Assembly (NCBI RefSeq): GCF_003350375.1
Contig: NZ_QQAR01000006.1
Span: 97,609 to 161,608 of the forward strand
Direction of reading: 5' to 3'
Origin: Flavobacterium sp. AG291
GTDB lineage: Bacteria > Bacteroidota > Bacteroidia > Flavobacteriales > Flavobacteriaceae
DNA: 64,000 nucleotides
The translations under genes and the position numbers were made by a program. Shown in pieces: positions 8,323 through 17,463 of this stretch; the stretch's first letter is position 1, and every line of letters begins with the position of its first letter. The notes under the pieces are model-generated. The model was not told the DNA's origin, did no database searches, and saw nothing but the letters and a program-made list of their open reading frames with translations.

Positions 8323-8987
8323 TACTCCTGAATATTGTCATCTTCCTCCTCATCGTCGTAATCCTCATCCTCTTGATCATCAAATTCAAAGAATAACGGC
8401 TCTACCATTATTTTATCAGCCAGTATCTCAACACGATCGGTAATTACATCGGTAAAGAACAGTCGTTGCGTTTTAGTAATACTGTTTGATATACGCGCTA
8501 TTTTTGGCTCCATCCTTACTTTAAGCAGGTCTTCGGCATCGTCAACAATGAACATTTTTAGCCTGTTTACATCAAATCCTGCTGTGGAGAACATCTCATT
8601 AAGCCTTACCGGCGTACCGATAAGCACATCGATACCAAGTGAAATCTGGTTTTTATCATAGTCAATATCACCCTGCTCGTATACACCATACACACGCAGG
8701 TTATTGTAATTACCATACTTTTTAAAAAGCTCCATCATTTCCAGCACTTTAGCTTTATCCTGAACCATGATCAATGCTCGCGGCGACTCCTCAAATGGCT
8801 TATCAAGACGTTGAATCACATTGATAACAATAGTTGTAGTCTTACCAAGTGTCGAATCTGCCAGAAATACACAGTCAACACCACTTTTAATGGTACTCCA
8901 TGTTTCTTTTTGCAATTCGGTAGGTTCTGTAAGTCCCGCTTCTTCAAGGGCACGGGCAAGCTTTTCGTTTATTTTTTTTAAATGCAT
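8322..8987 (-). CDS. DEAD-box-like protein with a single degenerate RecA domain
   Basis: A 221-residue protein starting MHLKKINEKLARALEE at 8987. It has the Q-motif region of DEAD-box helicases (GLTEPTELQKETWSTI) and motifs Ia/Ib (ALIMVQDK, GTPVRL). The Walker A is altered to ADSTLGKTT and the DEAD box to VDDAED. It stops after the first RecA-like domain with an acidic tail (DDQEDEDYDDEEEDD). A normal helicase needs the second RecA domain, absent here. It may be an RNA-binding or regulatory remnant of a helicase rather than an unwinding enzyme; the coding frame is intact and it overlaps the downstream gene. Confidence 0.75.
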   Translation of the reverse strand: MHLKKINEKLARALEEAGLTEPTELQKETWSTIKSGVDCVFLADSTLGKTTTIVINVIQRLDKPFEESPRALIMVQDKAKVLEMMELFKKYGNYNNLRVYGVYEQGDIDYDKNQISLGIDVLIGTPVRLNEMFSTAGFDVNRLKMFIVDDAEDLLKVRMEPKIARISNSITKTQRLFFTDVITDRVEILADKIMVEPLFFEFDDQEDEDYDDEEEDDNIQE

Positions 8988-9099
8988 TTTTTTGCTATTA
9001 CACAGAGATTCTCTAAGAAGCACAAAGATTCACAGAGAATTACTACTTTGTGCGCTCTTAAATTCTGTATTGTTGAAAGAGACCACAAAGTAACGAAAA

Positions 9100-9134
9100 G
9101 AAAAATAAAAAACCTCAGAGAATCTCTGAGGTTT
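9100..9134 (-). terminator. Terminator after the sigma-54 response regulator
   Basis: AAACCTCAGAGA (9110-9121) pairs with TCTCTGAGGTTT (9123-9134). On the minus strand it is followed by a T-rich tract (9100-9112). Confidence 0.75.
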
Positions 9135-9142
9135 CTTTATGT

Positions 9143-9160
9143 TCCCGATAGCTATCGGGA
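9143..9160. repeat. 18-bp perfect palindrome between genes
   Basis: TCCCGATAGCTATCGGGA is a perfect palindrome just downstream of the regulator gene. Palindromes of this sort recur between genes in flavobacteria, which I state from general knowledge; only one copy lies here. Confidence 0.6.
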
Positions 9161-9172
9161 CAGTGATAAATT

Positions 9173-10336
9173 TTATTTACTTGCAAAAAGCTTTACATCG
9201 GTCTCGCTTATTTCGGCGCCTCCTAATATTATAAGGCGCTCTACTACATTGCGTAGCTCACGGATATTACCCGTCCAGTCATATTCCTGCAATAGTTTAA
9301 TGGCTTCTGCCGAAAACTTCTTGGTAGCCGAGCCCTGCTCTGAAGCTATCTTCTCCGCAAAGTGGTTTACAAGTGTTGGTATATCATCCCTTCTGTCGTT
9401 CAGCGCAGGTACTTTTACAAGAATAACTGCCAAACGGTGGTATAAATCCTCACGGAAACGCCCTTCGGCTATTTCCTTTTTCAGGTCTTTATTCGTTGCT
9501 GCAACAACGCGAACATCTACTTTAATATCTTTTTCGGCTCCTACTCTCTGAATCATGTTCTCCTGAAGTGCACGAAGTACTTTTGCCTGAGCGGGCATAC
9601 TCATATCCCCTATCTCATCAAGGAAAATAGTTCCTTTATCGGCAGCTTCAAACTTACCGGCACGATCTTTCACCGCACTGGTAAAAGCACCTTTTACGTG
9701 ACCGAACAATTCACTTTCTATCAGTTCCGATGGTATCGCAGCACAGTTCACCTCAATAAAAGGCGCAGCAGCGCGCTCGCTCTTTTCGTGAAGCCAGTGT
9801 GCCACAAGTTCCTTACCGGTTCCGTTAGGGCCGGTAATCAATACGCGGGCATCAGTAGGCGCTACTTTTTCTATAATTTCTTTTATGTGATTGATAGGCT
9901 CACTGTCACCTACCATCTCATAACTCTTGCTGACTTTCTTTTTCAGCATCTTGTTCTCAACCACCAGTACTTTTCTGTCCAACGCATTGCGAACAGTATT
10001 TAGCAAACGGTTCAGATCCGGTGGTTTTGATATGTAATCAAATGCCCCAAGACGCATTGTATTGATGGCTGTTTCCAGATCGCCATGACCCGAAATCATC
10101 ACAAACGGAATTTCCGGTTTTATCTTCTTTACCGCTTCCAGTACCTCAACACCATCCATTTTTGGCATCTTAATATCACAAAGCACCAGGTCGTAATCCT
10201 CGTTCTTTATTTTTTCAAGCCCTGCAAGGCCGTCTTCGGCCTCTTCAACTTTATAGGTATCGCTTTCCTCCGAAAGTATCTTTCCCAATACCCTGCGGAT
10301 TGCAGCCTCGTCTTCTATTATTAATATTTTGGACAT
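9173..10336 (-). CDS. Sigma-54-type response regulator lacking the DNA-binding domain
   Basis: A 387-residue NtrC-like protein. An N-terminal receiver domain (1-120) has the phospho-acceptor Asp in DLVLCDIKMPKMDG. A central AAA+ ATPase (about 140-370) has Walker A GPNGTGKE, Walker B TIFLDEIGDM and an arginine-finger region GRFREDLYHR. The sigma-54 contact loop is GAFTSA rather than the canonical GAFTGA. The protein ends soon after the RELRNVVERLIILG element, without the Fis-type helix-turn-helix that normally follows. It may bind a partner for DNA targeting or have lost sigma-54 activation; a sensor kinase is not adjacent. Confidence 0.9.
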   Translation of the reverse strand: MSKILIIEDEAAIRRVLGKILSEESDTYKVEEAEDGLAGLEKIKNEDYDLVLCDIKMPKMDGVEVLEAVKKIKPEIPFVMISGHGDLETAINTMRLGAFDYISKPPDLNRLLNTVRNALDRKVLVVENKMLKKKVSKSYEMVGDSEPINHIKEIIEKVAPTDARVLITGPNGTGKELVAHWLHEKSERAAAPFIEVNCAAIPSELIESELFGHVKGAFTSAVKDRAGKFEAADKGTIFLDEIGDMSMPAQAKVLRALQENMIQRVGAEKDIKVDVRVVAATNKDLKKEIAEGRFREDLYHRLAVILVKVPALNDRRDDIPTLVNHFAEKIASEQGSATKKFSAEAIKLLQEYDWTGNIRELRNVVERLIILGGAEISETDVKLFASK

Positions 10337-10472
10337 TCTTTTCTAGATTGTTAGATTCATGGATTCTTTGAGTGTTCGCTAAATATATTAATCTTATAAA
10401 GCTTACTATTTATGATTAACAAAATCCATGCTATTTTTTAACGTACTGCATACTGCGACTGAAAACTGCATA

Positions 10473-11765
10473 CTAGTACTTAAGCCATTTGAATATTTCC
10501 TTATACGTTGGTTTCTTACCATACATAAGAATACCGATTCGGTAAATCTTAGCTGCAAACCATACTACAAGGAAGAATGTAGCGAATAACAATACTACCG
10601 AAACTATAATTTGCCATACCGGTACACCAAACGGTATACGCATCATCATTACGATAGGCGATGTAAGCGGTATCATTGAGAATACTGTTGCTACTGTACC
10701 GTGCGGATCATTGATTACCGTAAAGAACCCTACATACACTCCCAGCATAAGAGGAAGGATAATAGGCAATAAGAATTGCTGTGAATCGGTTTCGCTGTCT
10801 ACTGCTGCACCTATCGATGCATAAATTGAGCTGTATAAAAAGAAACCTCCAATAAAAAACACAAGGAATGAGATTAGCATAGTAGCCCACGGCAAGGATA
10901 AAACTTCCGGAATGTAAATCATCCAGTTTGATATATTTTCTGAAGCTTCCTTCAACTGCGCTCCGGCACCTACTTCGGTTAAATTAATTCCTAAAAAATT
11001 AGCTGCAATAAGCATTAGACCCGATCCAAGAACAGTCCATATAAGGAATTGCAAAATTCCCGCCATAGACGTCCCGATAATTTTACCCATCATCAATTTA
11101 AATGGCTTAACCGATGAAATAATGATTTCGATGATACGATTAGTCTTTTCTTCGATTACGCTGCGCATAACCATGTTTCCGTAAATGATGATGAACATCA
11201 TGATGAGATAACCAAAAGCAAAACCAATACCTATCTTAATTTCATTAAACCATTTCAGGCTTTCCTCCCCTGAGAATTTGCTCAAATGAATTTCAGATTC
11301 AGCTTTTGCCTTACCTATCTCGTCATAATTAATATTTTTCTGTTCAAGGTTATACCTGAAAAGCTTATCGTTTATAACATCCTGCACGCCATCAATAAAA
11401 TCCATTGATGGGCTTTCGTCAGAGATATATTCTACTTTCTTCTCCAATTCGAGAGGCGTGGCAACCTTTGGTACATATATAAGACCCTCATAACTTTTAG
11501 CAGCTTTTTCTTTGGCTACTGCCAATGGCATCTCCGATAAGTTTACATATTCTATTTTCTTAGTGTCTTTAAAATCCGGCTCCAGCATTCCTGATTCGTC
11601 ATGGATCGCAATTTTTATTACTTCATCATCATTTACACTGGCAAGATAACCCACCAGCATCGCCATAGCTGTAAACAATAACGGACTCAAAAAAGTCATC
11701 ACGATGAAAGATTTGTTGCGCACCTTGGCTACAAACTCTCTTTTTACAATTAAGGATAGGCTCAT
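10473..11765 (-). CDS. ABC-2 type transporter permease (NatB-like)
   Basis: A 430-residue membrane protein starting MSLSLIVKREFVAKVRNKSF. One N-terminal membrane helix (about 20-43) precedes an extracytoplasmic domain of about 140 residues, then a group of five or more C-terminal helices (from about 175), the architecture of NatB/ABC-2 permeases. The gene begins 2 bases after the ATPase gene, so the two form an exporter. In NatAB the substrate is sodium; here it is not determined. Confidence 0.88.
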   Translation of the reverse strand: MSLSLIVKREFVAKVRNKSFIVMTFLSPLLFTAMAMLVGYLASVNDDEVIKIAIHDESGMLEPDFKDTKKIEYVNLSEMPLAVAKEKAAKSYEGLIYVPKVATPLELEKKVEYISDESPSMDFIDGVQDVINDKLFRYNLEQKNINYDEIGKAKAESEIHLSKFSGEESLKWFNEIKIGIGFAFGYLIMMFIIIYGNMVMRSVIEEKTNRIIEIIISSVKPFKLMMGKIIGTSMAGILQFLIWTVLGSGLMLIAANFLGINLTEVGAGAQLKEASENISNWMIYIPEVLSLPWATMLISFLVFFIGGFFLYSSIYASIGAAVDSETDSQQFLLPIILPLMLGVYVGFFTVINDPHGTVATVFSMIPLTSPIVMMMRIPFGVPVWQIIVSVVLLFATFFLVVWFAAKIYRIGILMYGKKPTYKEIFKWLKY

Positions 11766-11767
11766 AA

Positions 11768-12694
11768 TTATCGTTTGCTTACAGTTTGAATAAATATATC
11801 GTTTACGCTTGGTATCTTCTCAACAAAGTAAGTTACATCGCCCTTTTGTACAAGGTCACTTAACAGCTGTCTCGAAGTAACACCTTCCGGCAGGGTAATC
11901 TGAAGCTTAAGTTCATCATCAAGGGTTTTAAAACTTGCCGGAGCCACCTGGTACTTTTGGCTAAGTTCTCCCGTGACCTGATGGTTATTCCCTGACAGTA
12001 TACCTACTTCAAAGGTATTGGTACGGTATTGCTTCTTAACATCATTAAGTTCGCCTTCGATAAGTTTGTTAGATTTATGGATAAGTGCAATATGGTCACA
12101 CATTTCCTCTACGCTTTCCATCCTGTGGGTAGAGAAAATAATTGTAGTTCCTTTATCACGAAGCGCAAGTATTTCATCTTTTATAAGATTGGCATTTACA
12201 GGGTCAAAACCACTGAAAGGCTCATCAAAAATAAGCAGTTTGGGTTGGTGTAGTACCGTTACCACAAATTGTATTTTTTGCGCCATCCCTTTCGACAACT
12301 CCTGGATCTTTTTATCCCACCATCCTTTTATCTCAAGGCGGTCAAACCAATACTCCAGCTGATCTTTAGCCTGCTTCTTGGTAAGCCCTTTAAGCTGGGC
12401 AAGATACAATGCCTGCTCGCCTACTTTCATGGTTTTATACAATCCTCGCTCTTCGGGCATATAGCCAATATTGGCAATATGACTTGGATTGAGCTTTTCA
12501 CCATCAAGGTAAACTTCACCGCTGTCGGGCATTGTAATTTGGTTAATAATTCGGATAAGGGAAGTCTTTCCTGCTCCGTTAGGACCTAAAAGTCCATATA
12601 TACTGCCTCTCGGCACCTGTAGTGAAACGCTGTTAAGGGCAGTATAATTGCCATATTGCTTAACAACATTCTTTACTTCAAGAATTGGTTCCAT
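11768..12694 (-). CDS. ABC transporter ATP-binding protein (NatA-like)
   Basis: A 308-residue ATPase with Walker A GPNGAGKTS (near residue 36), signature LSKGMAQKIQF, Walker B LLIFDEPFSGFDP and the H-loop STHRME. A C-terminal DUF4162-like extension (about 225-308) is typical of NatA-type exporters. It is the partner of the permease encoded directly downstream. The first gene of the pair, with no obvious conserved promoter found upstream. Confidence 0.93.
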   Translation of the reverse strand: MEPILEVKNVVKQYGNYTALNSVSLQVPRGSIYGLLGPNGAGKTSLIRIINQITMPDSGEVYLDGEKLNPSHIANIGYMPEERGLYKTMKVGEQALYLAQLKGLTKKQAKDQLEYWFDRLEIKGWWDKKIQELSKGMAQKIQFVVTVLHQPKLLIFDEPFSGFDPVNANLIKDEILALRDKGTTIIFSTHRMESVEEMCDHIALIHKSNKLIEGELNDVKKQYRTNTFEVGILSGNNHQVTGELSQKYQVAPASFKTLDDELKLQITLPEGVTSRQLLSDLVQKGDVTYFVEKIPSVNDIFIQTVSKR

Positions 12695-12812
12695 TCAAAT
12701 TTGATTGAGAATGTAAAAATAAAGAATAATGACGGATAATTAGCAGGTATTAAAACCTCGTAAATAAAAAAACCCACCTTTATTTGCATAAAGATGGGAA
12801 AAATTGCTATGA

Positions 12813-12845
12813 AAAAGAAAAATTCACTATTTACATAGTGAATTT
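12813..12845 (-). terminator. Terminator of the grpE-dnaJ operon
   Basis: An 11-bp perfect stem AAATTCACTAT/ATAGTGAATTT (12820-12830 with 12835-12845) lies 24 bases downstream of the dnaJ stop and is followed on the minus strand by TTTTTCTTTTTC. A weaker second hairpin lies at about 12768-12798. Confidence 0.8.
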
Positions 12846-12868
12846 CAAATATATAATTTTTTCTTAAA

Positions 12869-13984
12869 TTATGAAAACATATCCTTAACTTTTTCAAAAA
12901 AAGATTTATCCGACTTTTCAGGGTGCGGAATAAAGTTTTCATCCGTAAGTGATTTCTCGAAAAACTGACGTTGTTCTTTTGTCAAAGTCTTTGGTGTCCA
13001 AACATTTACATGCACTAACAAATCACCACTACCGTAAGAATTAAGACTCGGAATACCTTTACCTTTCAGTCGCAATATTTTACCTGACTGTATACCCTCT
13101 TCAAGTTTTATCCTAACTTTTCCATTTACAGCCTCGATATCTTTAGATGTTCCAAGTGCAGCTTCGGCAAAGCTTATATATAAATCATAGTGAAGATTCT
13201 CACCTTCACGTTTAAGTGTTTCGTGCTCAACTTCTTCTATTGCAACGATCAAATCACCCGGAATGCTGTTATTACCCGGTGCATCATTACCTTTTCCTGC
13301 AACTTTTAGCTGCATACCGTCTACTACACCTGCAGGTATTTTGATTGATACTGTTTCATCCTCCATTATCATACCCTGAGCATCGGCATTGTTAGGCTTA
13401 GATTCTATGATCTGCCCCGTACCTCCACAGGTATGACAGGTTGCAGCGGTTTGCATCCTTCCAAGTATCGTGTTGGTTACCTTCATTACCTGACCGGCAC
13501 CATTACACGTAGGACACGTTTTAAAGCTAACGCCTTTAGCCTGTACCTTACGTTTTACTTTTACTTTTTTCTCGACACCGTTAGCAATTTCGTCAAGAGT
13601 AAGCTTTACCTTAATACGCAGGTTACTTCCTTTCATCCTGCGCTGGCCGCCTCCGCCTCCGAAACCACCAAAGCCGCCACCAAATGCGCCTCCGAAAATA
13701 TCTCCAAACTGACTGAAGATATCGTCCATGTTCATACCACCGCCGTTAAAACCGCCTGTACCGTCAAACGCCGCTGATCCATACTGGTCATAACGCGCTT
13801 TCTTATCCGGATCACTTAATATTTCATAAGCTTCGGCAGCAGCCTTAAATTTCTCTTCAGCTTCTTTATTACCCGGGTTTTTGTCAGGGTGGTACTCAAT
13901 AGCCTTCTTACGGTATGCCTTTTTAATCTGGTCCGCAGTAGCGCTTTTATCAATGCCTAATATTTCGTAAAAATCTTTCTTCAT
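12869..13984 (-). CDS. dnaJ: Molecular chaperone DnaJ
   Basis: A 371-residue Hsp40. The J domain (1-70) contains the HPD motif in [16 protein letters not shown], followed by a Gly/Phe-rich linker (about 75-115), a zinc-binding region (about 150-200) and a C-terminal substrate-binding domain ending in [14 protein letters not shown]. Only two of the four usual CxxCxGxG motifs are present (CPTCNGAG and CHTCGGTG). From memory this reduced finger is normal for flavobacterial DnaJ. It lies 26 bases downstream of grpE and works with GrpE and DnaK in protein folding. Confidence 0.96.
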   Translation of the reverse strand: MKKDFYEILGIDKSATADQIKKAYRKKAIEYHPDKNPGNKEAEEKFKAAAEAYEILSDPDKKARYDQYGSAAFDGTGGFNGGGMNMDDIFSQFGDIFGGAFGGGFGGFGGGGGQRRMKGSNLRIKVKLTLDEIANGVEKKVKVKRKVQAKGVSFKTCPTCNGAGQVMKVTNTILGRMQTAATCHTCGGTGQIIESKPNNADAQGMIMEDETVSIKIPAGVVDGMQLKVAGKGNDAPGNNSIPGDLIVAIEEVEHETLKREGENLHYDLYISFAEAALGTSKDIEAVNGKVRIKLEEGIQSGKILRLKGKGIPSLNSYGSGDLLVHVNVWTPKTLTKEQRQFFEKSLTDENFIPHPEKSDKSFFEKVKDMFS

Positions 13985-14010
13985 CTTACTGTAATGCTAA
14001 CAGTTTTAAA

Positions 14011-14595
14011 TTAGTTACCAATAACAACTTTAGGGAAACGGATAATTTTATCTCCCAGTTTGTATCCTTTTTCAATCACGTCTACAATCTTGCCTTTAAG
14101 ATCATCCGACGGTGCAGGGATTTGAGTGATAGCTTCCGCAAAATCAGCGTCAAATGCATCTCCTGCTTTAATTTCAACCTGCTCAAGTCCTTTAGAAACA
14201 AGTGTATCTTTAAGCTTATTATGTATAAGTTCTACTCCTTTAAGCAAAACTTCATCTTCAGATTTTGATATCTGAACCATAGCCCTGTCAAAATCATCAA
14301 GAACCGGAAGCATAGCCTGCAGCACTTCCTGATTAGCTGTTTTAAACAAATCTAATCTTTCTTTAGATGTCCTTTTTTTATAGTTTTCAAATTCAGCAAA
14401 CAGTCTTAAAAACTTATCTTTCTCTTTGGCAAGTTCCTCACTCAGCTTTTCTTCGGCTGACAATTCTTCAGCAGATGCCACACCTTCATGTTGTTCAGTA
14501 GCTTGGTTCTCATTTATTACTCCGTCCTGATTTAAGTCTTTCTCTACGTTTTCAGAATTCTCCTGGCTCATATTCTTAAATAATTTCTTAAACAT
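14011..14595 (-). CDS. grpE: Nucleotide exchange factor GrpE
   Basis: A 194-residue protein starting MFKKLFKNMSQENSENVEK at 14595. The frame is open further upstream to 14640, but the promoter elements at 14626-14658 exclude that start. The acidic N-terminus is followed by a long coiled coil (about 45-100, with KDKFLRLFAEFENYKKRTS) and the beta domain ending in KGYKLGDKIIRFPKVVIGN, the family signature. It releases ADP from DnaK. First gene of the grpE-dnaJ operon. Confidence 0.95.
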   Translation of the reverse strand: MFKKLFKNMSQENSENVEKDLNQDGVINENQATEQHEGVASAEELSAEEKLSEELAKEKDKFLRLFAEFENYKKRTSKERLDLFKTANQEVLQAMLPVLDDFDRAMVQISKSEDEVLLKGVELIHNKLKDTLVSKGLEQVEIKAGDAFDADFAEAITQIPAPSDDLKGKIVDVIEKGYKLGDKIIRFPKVVIGN

Positions 14596-14625
14596 TATTT
14601 TGTTTTCGTTCGCTTTAGCGAAACG

Positions 14626-14658
14626 CAAAAGTATTGCCAAAATCTGTAAAATGTCAAA
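14626..14658 (-). promoter_or_regulatory. Promoter of grpE-dnaJ
   Basis: On the minus strand TTTG (14658-14655), a 21-base spacer, then TACTTTTG (14633-14626) match TTTG-N17-23-TAnnTTTG. A 14-base palindrome TTCGCTTTAGCGAA (14609-14622) lies in the presumed 5' leader; it is not a CIRCE element. Confidence 0.75.
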
Positions 14659-14718
14659 TTGTCACGGCTATTTTTATTAATTTTAAAAGATAGTACAATC
14701 CTAGTCTAAACTAAAACC

Positions 14719-15396
14719 ATGAAAAAACAACTTTTTGTGGCAGCAACAGTTATACTTTTTGCCACCTCATGCCGAAAAGAAACCACTTCGGGCGAAGCAA
14801 TAATTACCGAAGCCGAATTAACAAAACCCGTGGCACCAGCCTCCCAAAAATATATTGCCGACACTTTGGTTTCCAATATTAACTGGATCGGCACAAAGCC
14901 TACCGGAAGTCACTCCGGAACAATAAAACTGAAAGATGGAGTATTTTTTATAAAAGAATATGAGCTTGAAAGCGGAAAATTCACAATTGATATGAATAGT
15001 ATTACCGTGACCGATCCGAAAGAAGACAAAAACAGAACAAACCTTGAGAATCATTTAAAAGGACTGGGAGACAAAACTAACGAGGATCATTTTTTTAATG
15101 TAACCAAATACCCTATAGGCACATTTGAAATTACCAATATAGCTAAAGCCAACAATCAAACTTTAATTGAAGGCAATCTCACTATAAAGGAGATCACAAA
15201 AAACATCATCTTTCCGGCTTTTGTTAGTGTAAATGACTCAACTGTAATTCTAAATAGTGAGAGTTTTAAGATAAACAGAACTTTGTGGAATATAAACTAT
15301 AATTCTAAAAGTGCTATTGAAAATCTTGGCGATCAATACATAGATGACAATATTGAATTAAAAGTTAGTGTAACTGCAAAGAGAAATATCAAATAA
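14719..15396 (+). CDS. YceI-like lipoprotein
   Basis: A 225-residue protein with a lipoprotein signal (MKKQLFVAATVILFATSC, lipobox ending at Cys18). The mature part is a YceI lipocalin-like domain (about 50-222), with SNINWIGTKPTGSHSGTIKL, the ELESGKFTIDMNSITVTD strand and the HLKGLGD...DHFFNVTKYP element seen in the family. YceI proteins bind isoprenoids or lipids in the periplasm. It is divergent from grpE and convergent with the epimerase gene. Confidence 0.9.
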   Translation: MKKQLFVAATVILFATSCRKETTSGEAIITEAELTKPVAPASQKYIADTLVSNINWIGTKPTGSHSGTIKLKDGVFFIKEYELESGKFTIDMNSITVTDPKEDKNRTNLENHLKGLGDKTNEDHFFNVTKYPIGTFEITNIAKANNQTLIEGNLTIKEITKNIIFPAFVSVNDSTVILNSESFKINRTLWNINYNSKSAIENLGDQYIDDNIELKVSVTAKRNIK

Positions 15397-15426
15397 TAGA
15401 TATAGTCTCTGCATTTCAGGAATACC

Positions 15427-16335
15427 TTAAGATTTCAATTCAACCTGAAGCGCCTTTTCGAGAGAAAGGTATTTAAACTGATAGCCTTCACTTATAATTT
15501 TTTTTGCGCTGACATTCTGACTGTCAAATAACAATGTATGCATTTCGCCCAAAATAAGTTCCATTACTAATTTTGGCACATTCGGCAGGAAAAAAGGCTT
15601 GTCCATTACTTTAGCTGCAAGCTCCACTAAAGTATGATTTGTAACCGGATGGGGTGCCACAGCGTTATAAATACCTTCGAGCTCGTTGTGCAGAACATAA
15701 GCATAAATACCCGCAAGATCGTCTAAATGAATCCATGACTGCATTTGCTGACCACTACCAAACGCAGCCCCAAAACCATATTTGATAGGAGTTGCAAGCT
15801 CTTTAAGAGCCCCCCCCTTACCTGACAGAACCAAACCTGTACGGATTTTTGCCACTTTTACACCTAGTGTTTCCATTTTATCAGATGCAGTTTCCCATTG
15901 TTGTACTACAGTACTAAGGAAAGAAGTATCAAAAGAAGTATCATCTTCAGAATACACTTTATCAAGACTATTGGGATAAATACCTATTGCAGATGCCGAG
16001 ATAAACTGATGTACACTATTAGGATTATTTTTAAGCAGATTATAAATTGCATTTACAGATGCTACCCTGCTATTTAGTATCTGTTTTTTATAACTGTCAG
16101 TCCACCGTTTTGCAATAGGCGATCCTGCCAAATTAATTACAGCATCTACATCTTCTATACAATGATTGTCAATTTCACCCGATTCAGGACTCCAATAAAA
16201 CCCTTTGTAGTTAGGTTCATCCTGTATCTTATCTTTTGAAGTAGTCAAATAATTAACAGATATACCGTTCTTTAGGAGCAACGATACTAATTCAGTGCCT
16301 ACAAGTCCCGTAGCCCCGGTTAATAATACCTTCAT
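15427..16335 (-). CDS. TIGR01777 family NAD(P)-dependent sugar-epimerase-like protein
   Basis: A 302-residue short-chain dehydrogenase-like protein. It starts MKVLLTGATGLVGTELV, giving the GxxGxxG nucleotide loop. INLAGSPIAKRWTDSYKKQI and the FISASAIGIYPNSLD segment are typical of the TIGR01777/SulA-like (YfcH) family. A DUF1731-like C-terminal part (about 255-300) follows. The real substrate of the family is not known. Monocistronic. Confidence 0.9.
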   Translation of the reverse strand: MKVLLTGATGLVGTELVSLLLKNGISVNYLTTSKDKIQDEPNYKGFYWSPESGEIDNHCIEDVDAVINLAGSPIAKRWTDSYKKQILNSRVASVNAIYNLLKNNPNSVHQFISASAIGIYPNSLDKVYSEDDTSFDTSFLSTVVQQWETASDKMETLGVKVAKIRTGLVLSGKGGALKELATPIKYGFGAAFGSGQQMQSWIHLDDLAGIYAYVLHNELEGIYNAVAPHPVTNHTLVELAAKVMDKPFFLPNVPKLVMELILGEMHTLLFDSQNVSAKKIISEGYQFKYLSLEKALQVELKS

Positions 16336-16412
16336 ATCTGTTTTTTTGGTTAATCAAATATAAAAAGCCGTAGCCGAATACACCCGATTTTAACTTATAT
16401 TTAAGGAAGAAC

Positions 16413-16871
16413 TTATTTAACCTTTATACTCCATTCAAACTCCATGAACGAAACCTGATCTCCTGCTTCATCTTTCCCTAAAGAGGTCATCCAGAAAGTT
16501 TGCCCTTCACCTGTGTCTATGGCTTTACATATAGCATCCTCTATTAAGTTCCCATCATTACAGGTAAAAGTAATTCTGCCACGTGCCTTTTTAGTAAAGT
16601 TGCCTTTATTATTAGCGACCAACATTGAGATTTTCTTTCCACTCTTCTTAATATGATACATAACCAGTGCCCCGGTAGTAAGTTCTGCAGCCATAGCCTG
16701 CACCGCAAAATACATAGAATTAAAAGGGTTTTGGTTAAACCATCGATGCTTTACCGTAGCTACACATGAAGATGCAGATATAGCTTTTACCCTTACCCCG
16801 CTCCAATAGGCCGAAGGAAGCTTAGCAAACAGGAAAGTATTGAGTTTAGAAGGCGTGAATTCCATTAACAT
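16413..16871 (-). CDS. DUF4442 domain protein, hotdog thioesterase-like
   Basis: A 152-residue cytoplasmic protein matching in order the DUF4442 hotdog fold: a helix with NPFNSMYFAVQAMAAELTTG followed by beta strands (ISMLVANNKGNFTKKARGRI). The central helix and strand pattern is that of 4-hydroxybenzoyl-CoA thioesterase relatives. Substrate unknown. The start could be 16871 or the ATG two codons later. Confidence 0.8.
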   Translation of the reverse strand: MLMEFTPSKLNTFLFAKLPSAYWSGVRVKAISASSCVATVKHRWFNQNPFNSMYFAVQAMAAELTTGALVMYHIKKSGKKISMLVANNKGNFTKKARGRITFTCNDGNLIEDAICKAIDTGEGQTFWMTSLGKDEAGDQVSFMEFEWSIKVK

Positions 16872-16946
16872 TTGATTTTCTGCTAAAATACAGATAATTA
16901 ACCAAATTTAGAAATGTTAATTTTTTGTTAAAATACAGTACTTTGT

Positions 16947-16979
16947 ATTGCACAATACCTGACAATAGACATATATTTG
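16947..16979 (+). promoter_or_regulatory. Promoter for the DUF4870 gene
   Basis: ATTG (16947-16950), a 21-base spacer, and TATATTTG (16972-16979) match the Bacteroidetes promoter pattern with one mismatch in the -33 element, 31 bases before the ATG at 17011. Confidence 0.6.
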
Positions 16980-17010
16980 CATAGAATATTAATTGATATA
17001 AACCTATACT

Positions 17011-17463
17011 ATGGAAACTATAGCAAACAAAAACACTTCTACAATACTGCAGTTAAGCGCATTAACACAGTATTTTATTCCATTAGGTAACTTTATATTT
17101 CCGGCTTTGATATGGAGTCTTAAGAAAAATGATTCAGAATTTGTAGATTATAATGGTAAACAGGCTATCAATTTTCAGTTAAGCCTATTTCTTTATTCTT
17201 TCCTTTTGGCTGTAATCGCTATACCAATTTTCCTTTGCACATTTTTCAGCAACATGGACCTGATAATAAATTCTGACGGGGAATGGATTATAGAGCAATT
17301 TAGCCTTGGCAACATTACCTGGCTGGTACTTATTGCAGTGATAGCGGTTTGTATTGTAATACTTCTAAAAACAGCAGAGTTGTTTCTTATTCTTTATGCA
17401 GCCGTAAAAAACAACAATGGTCAACGATATGATTTTCCATTAACTATAAAATTCATAAAATAA
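17011..17463 (+). CDS. DUF4870 domain-containing membrane protein
   Basis: A 150-residue protein with three to four membrane helices. It has the DUF4870/Tic20-like features: a first helix region ending PLGNFIFPALIWSLKK, a NDSEFVDYNGKQAINFQLS segment between helices 1 and 2, and a hydrophobic C-terminal half. The stop overlaps the following ATG (TAATG), so it is co-translated with the next lipoprotein. Function unknown. Confidence 0.85.
   Translation: METIANKNTSTILQLSALTQYFIPLGNFIFPALIWSLKKNDSEFVDYNGKQAINFQLSLFLYSFLLAVIAIPIFLCTFFSNMDLIINSDGEWIIEQFSLGNITWLVLIAVIAVCIVILLKTAELFLILYAAVKNNNGQRYDFPLTIKFIK

Noticed and set aside
9004..9090. Words such as CACAAAG, CACAGAG and CTTTGTG between the helicase-like and regulator genes, looking like a CRISPR or repeat array
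   Set aside because: Spacing is irregular and units are not conserved; no array or cas gene nearby. Probably simple intergenic repeat words.
10445..10474. Direct repeat ACTGCATACT twice at the 3' end of the ABC permease gene
   Set aside because: Only two copies 10 bases apart; such words are common between flavobacterial genes and no function is visible.
12869..13984. DnaJ with only two zinc-finger motifs seemed damaged
   Set aside because: From memory, flavobacterial DnaJ proteins commonly have this reduced form and the rest of the gene is intact.
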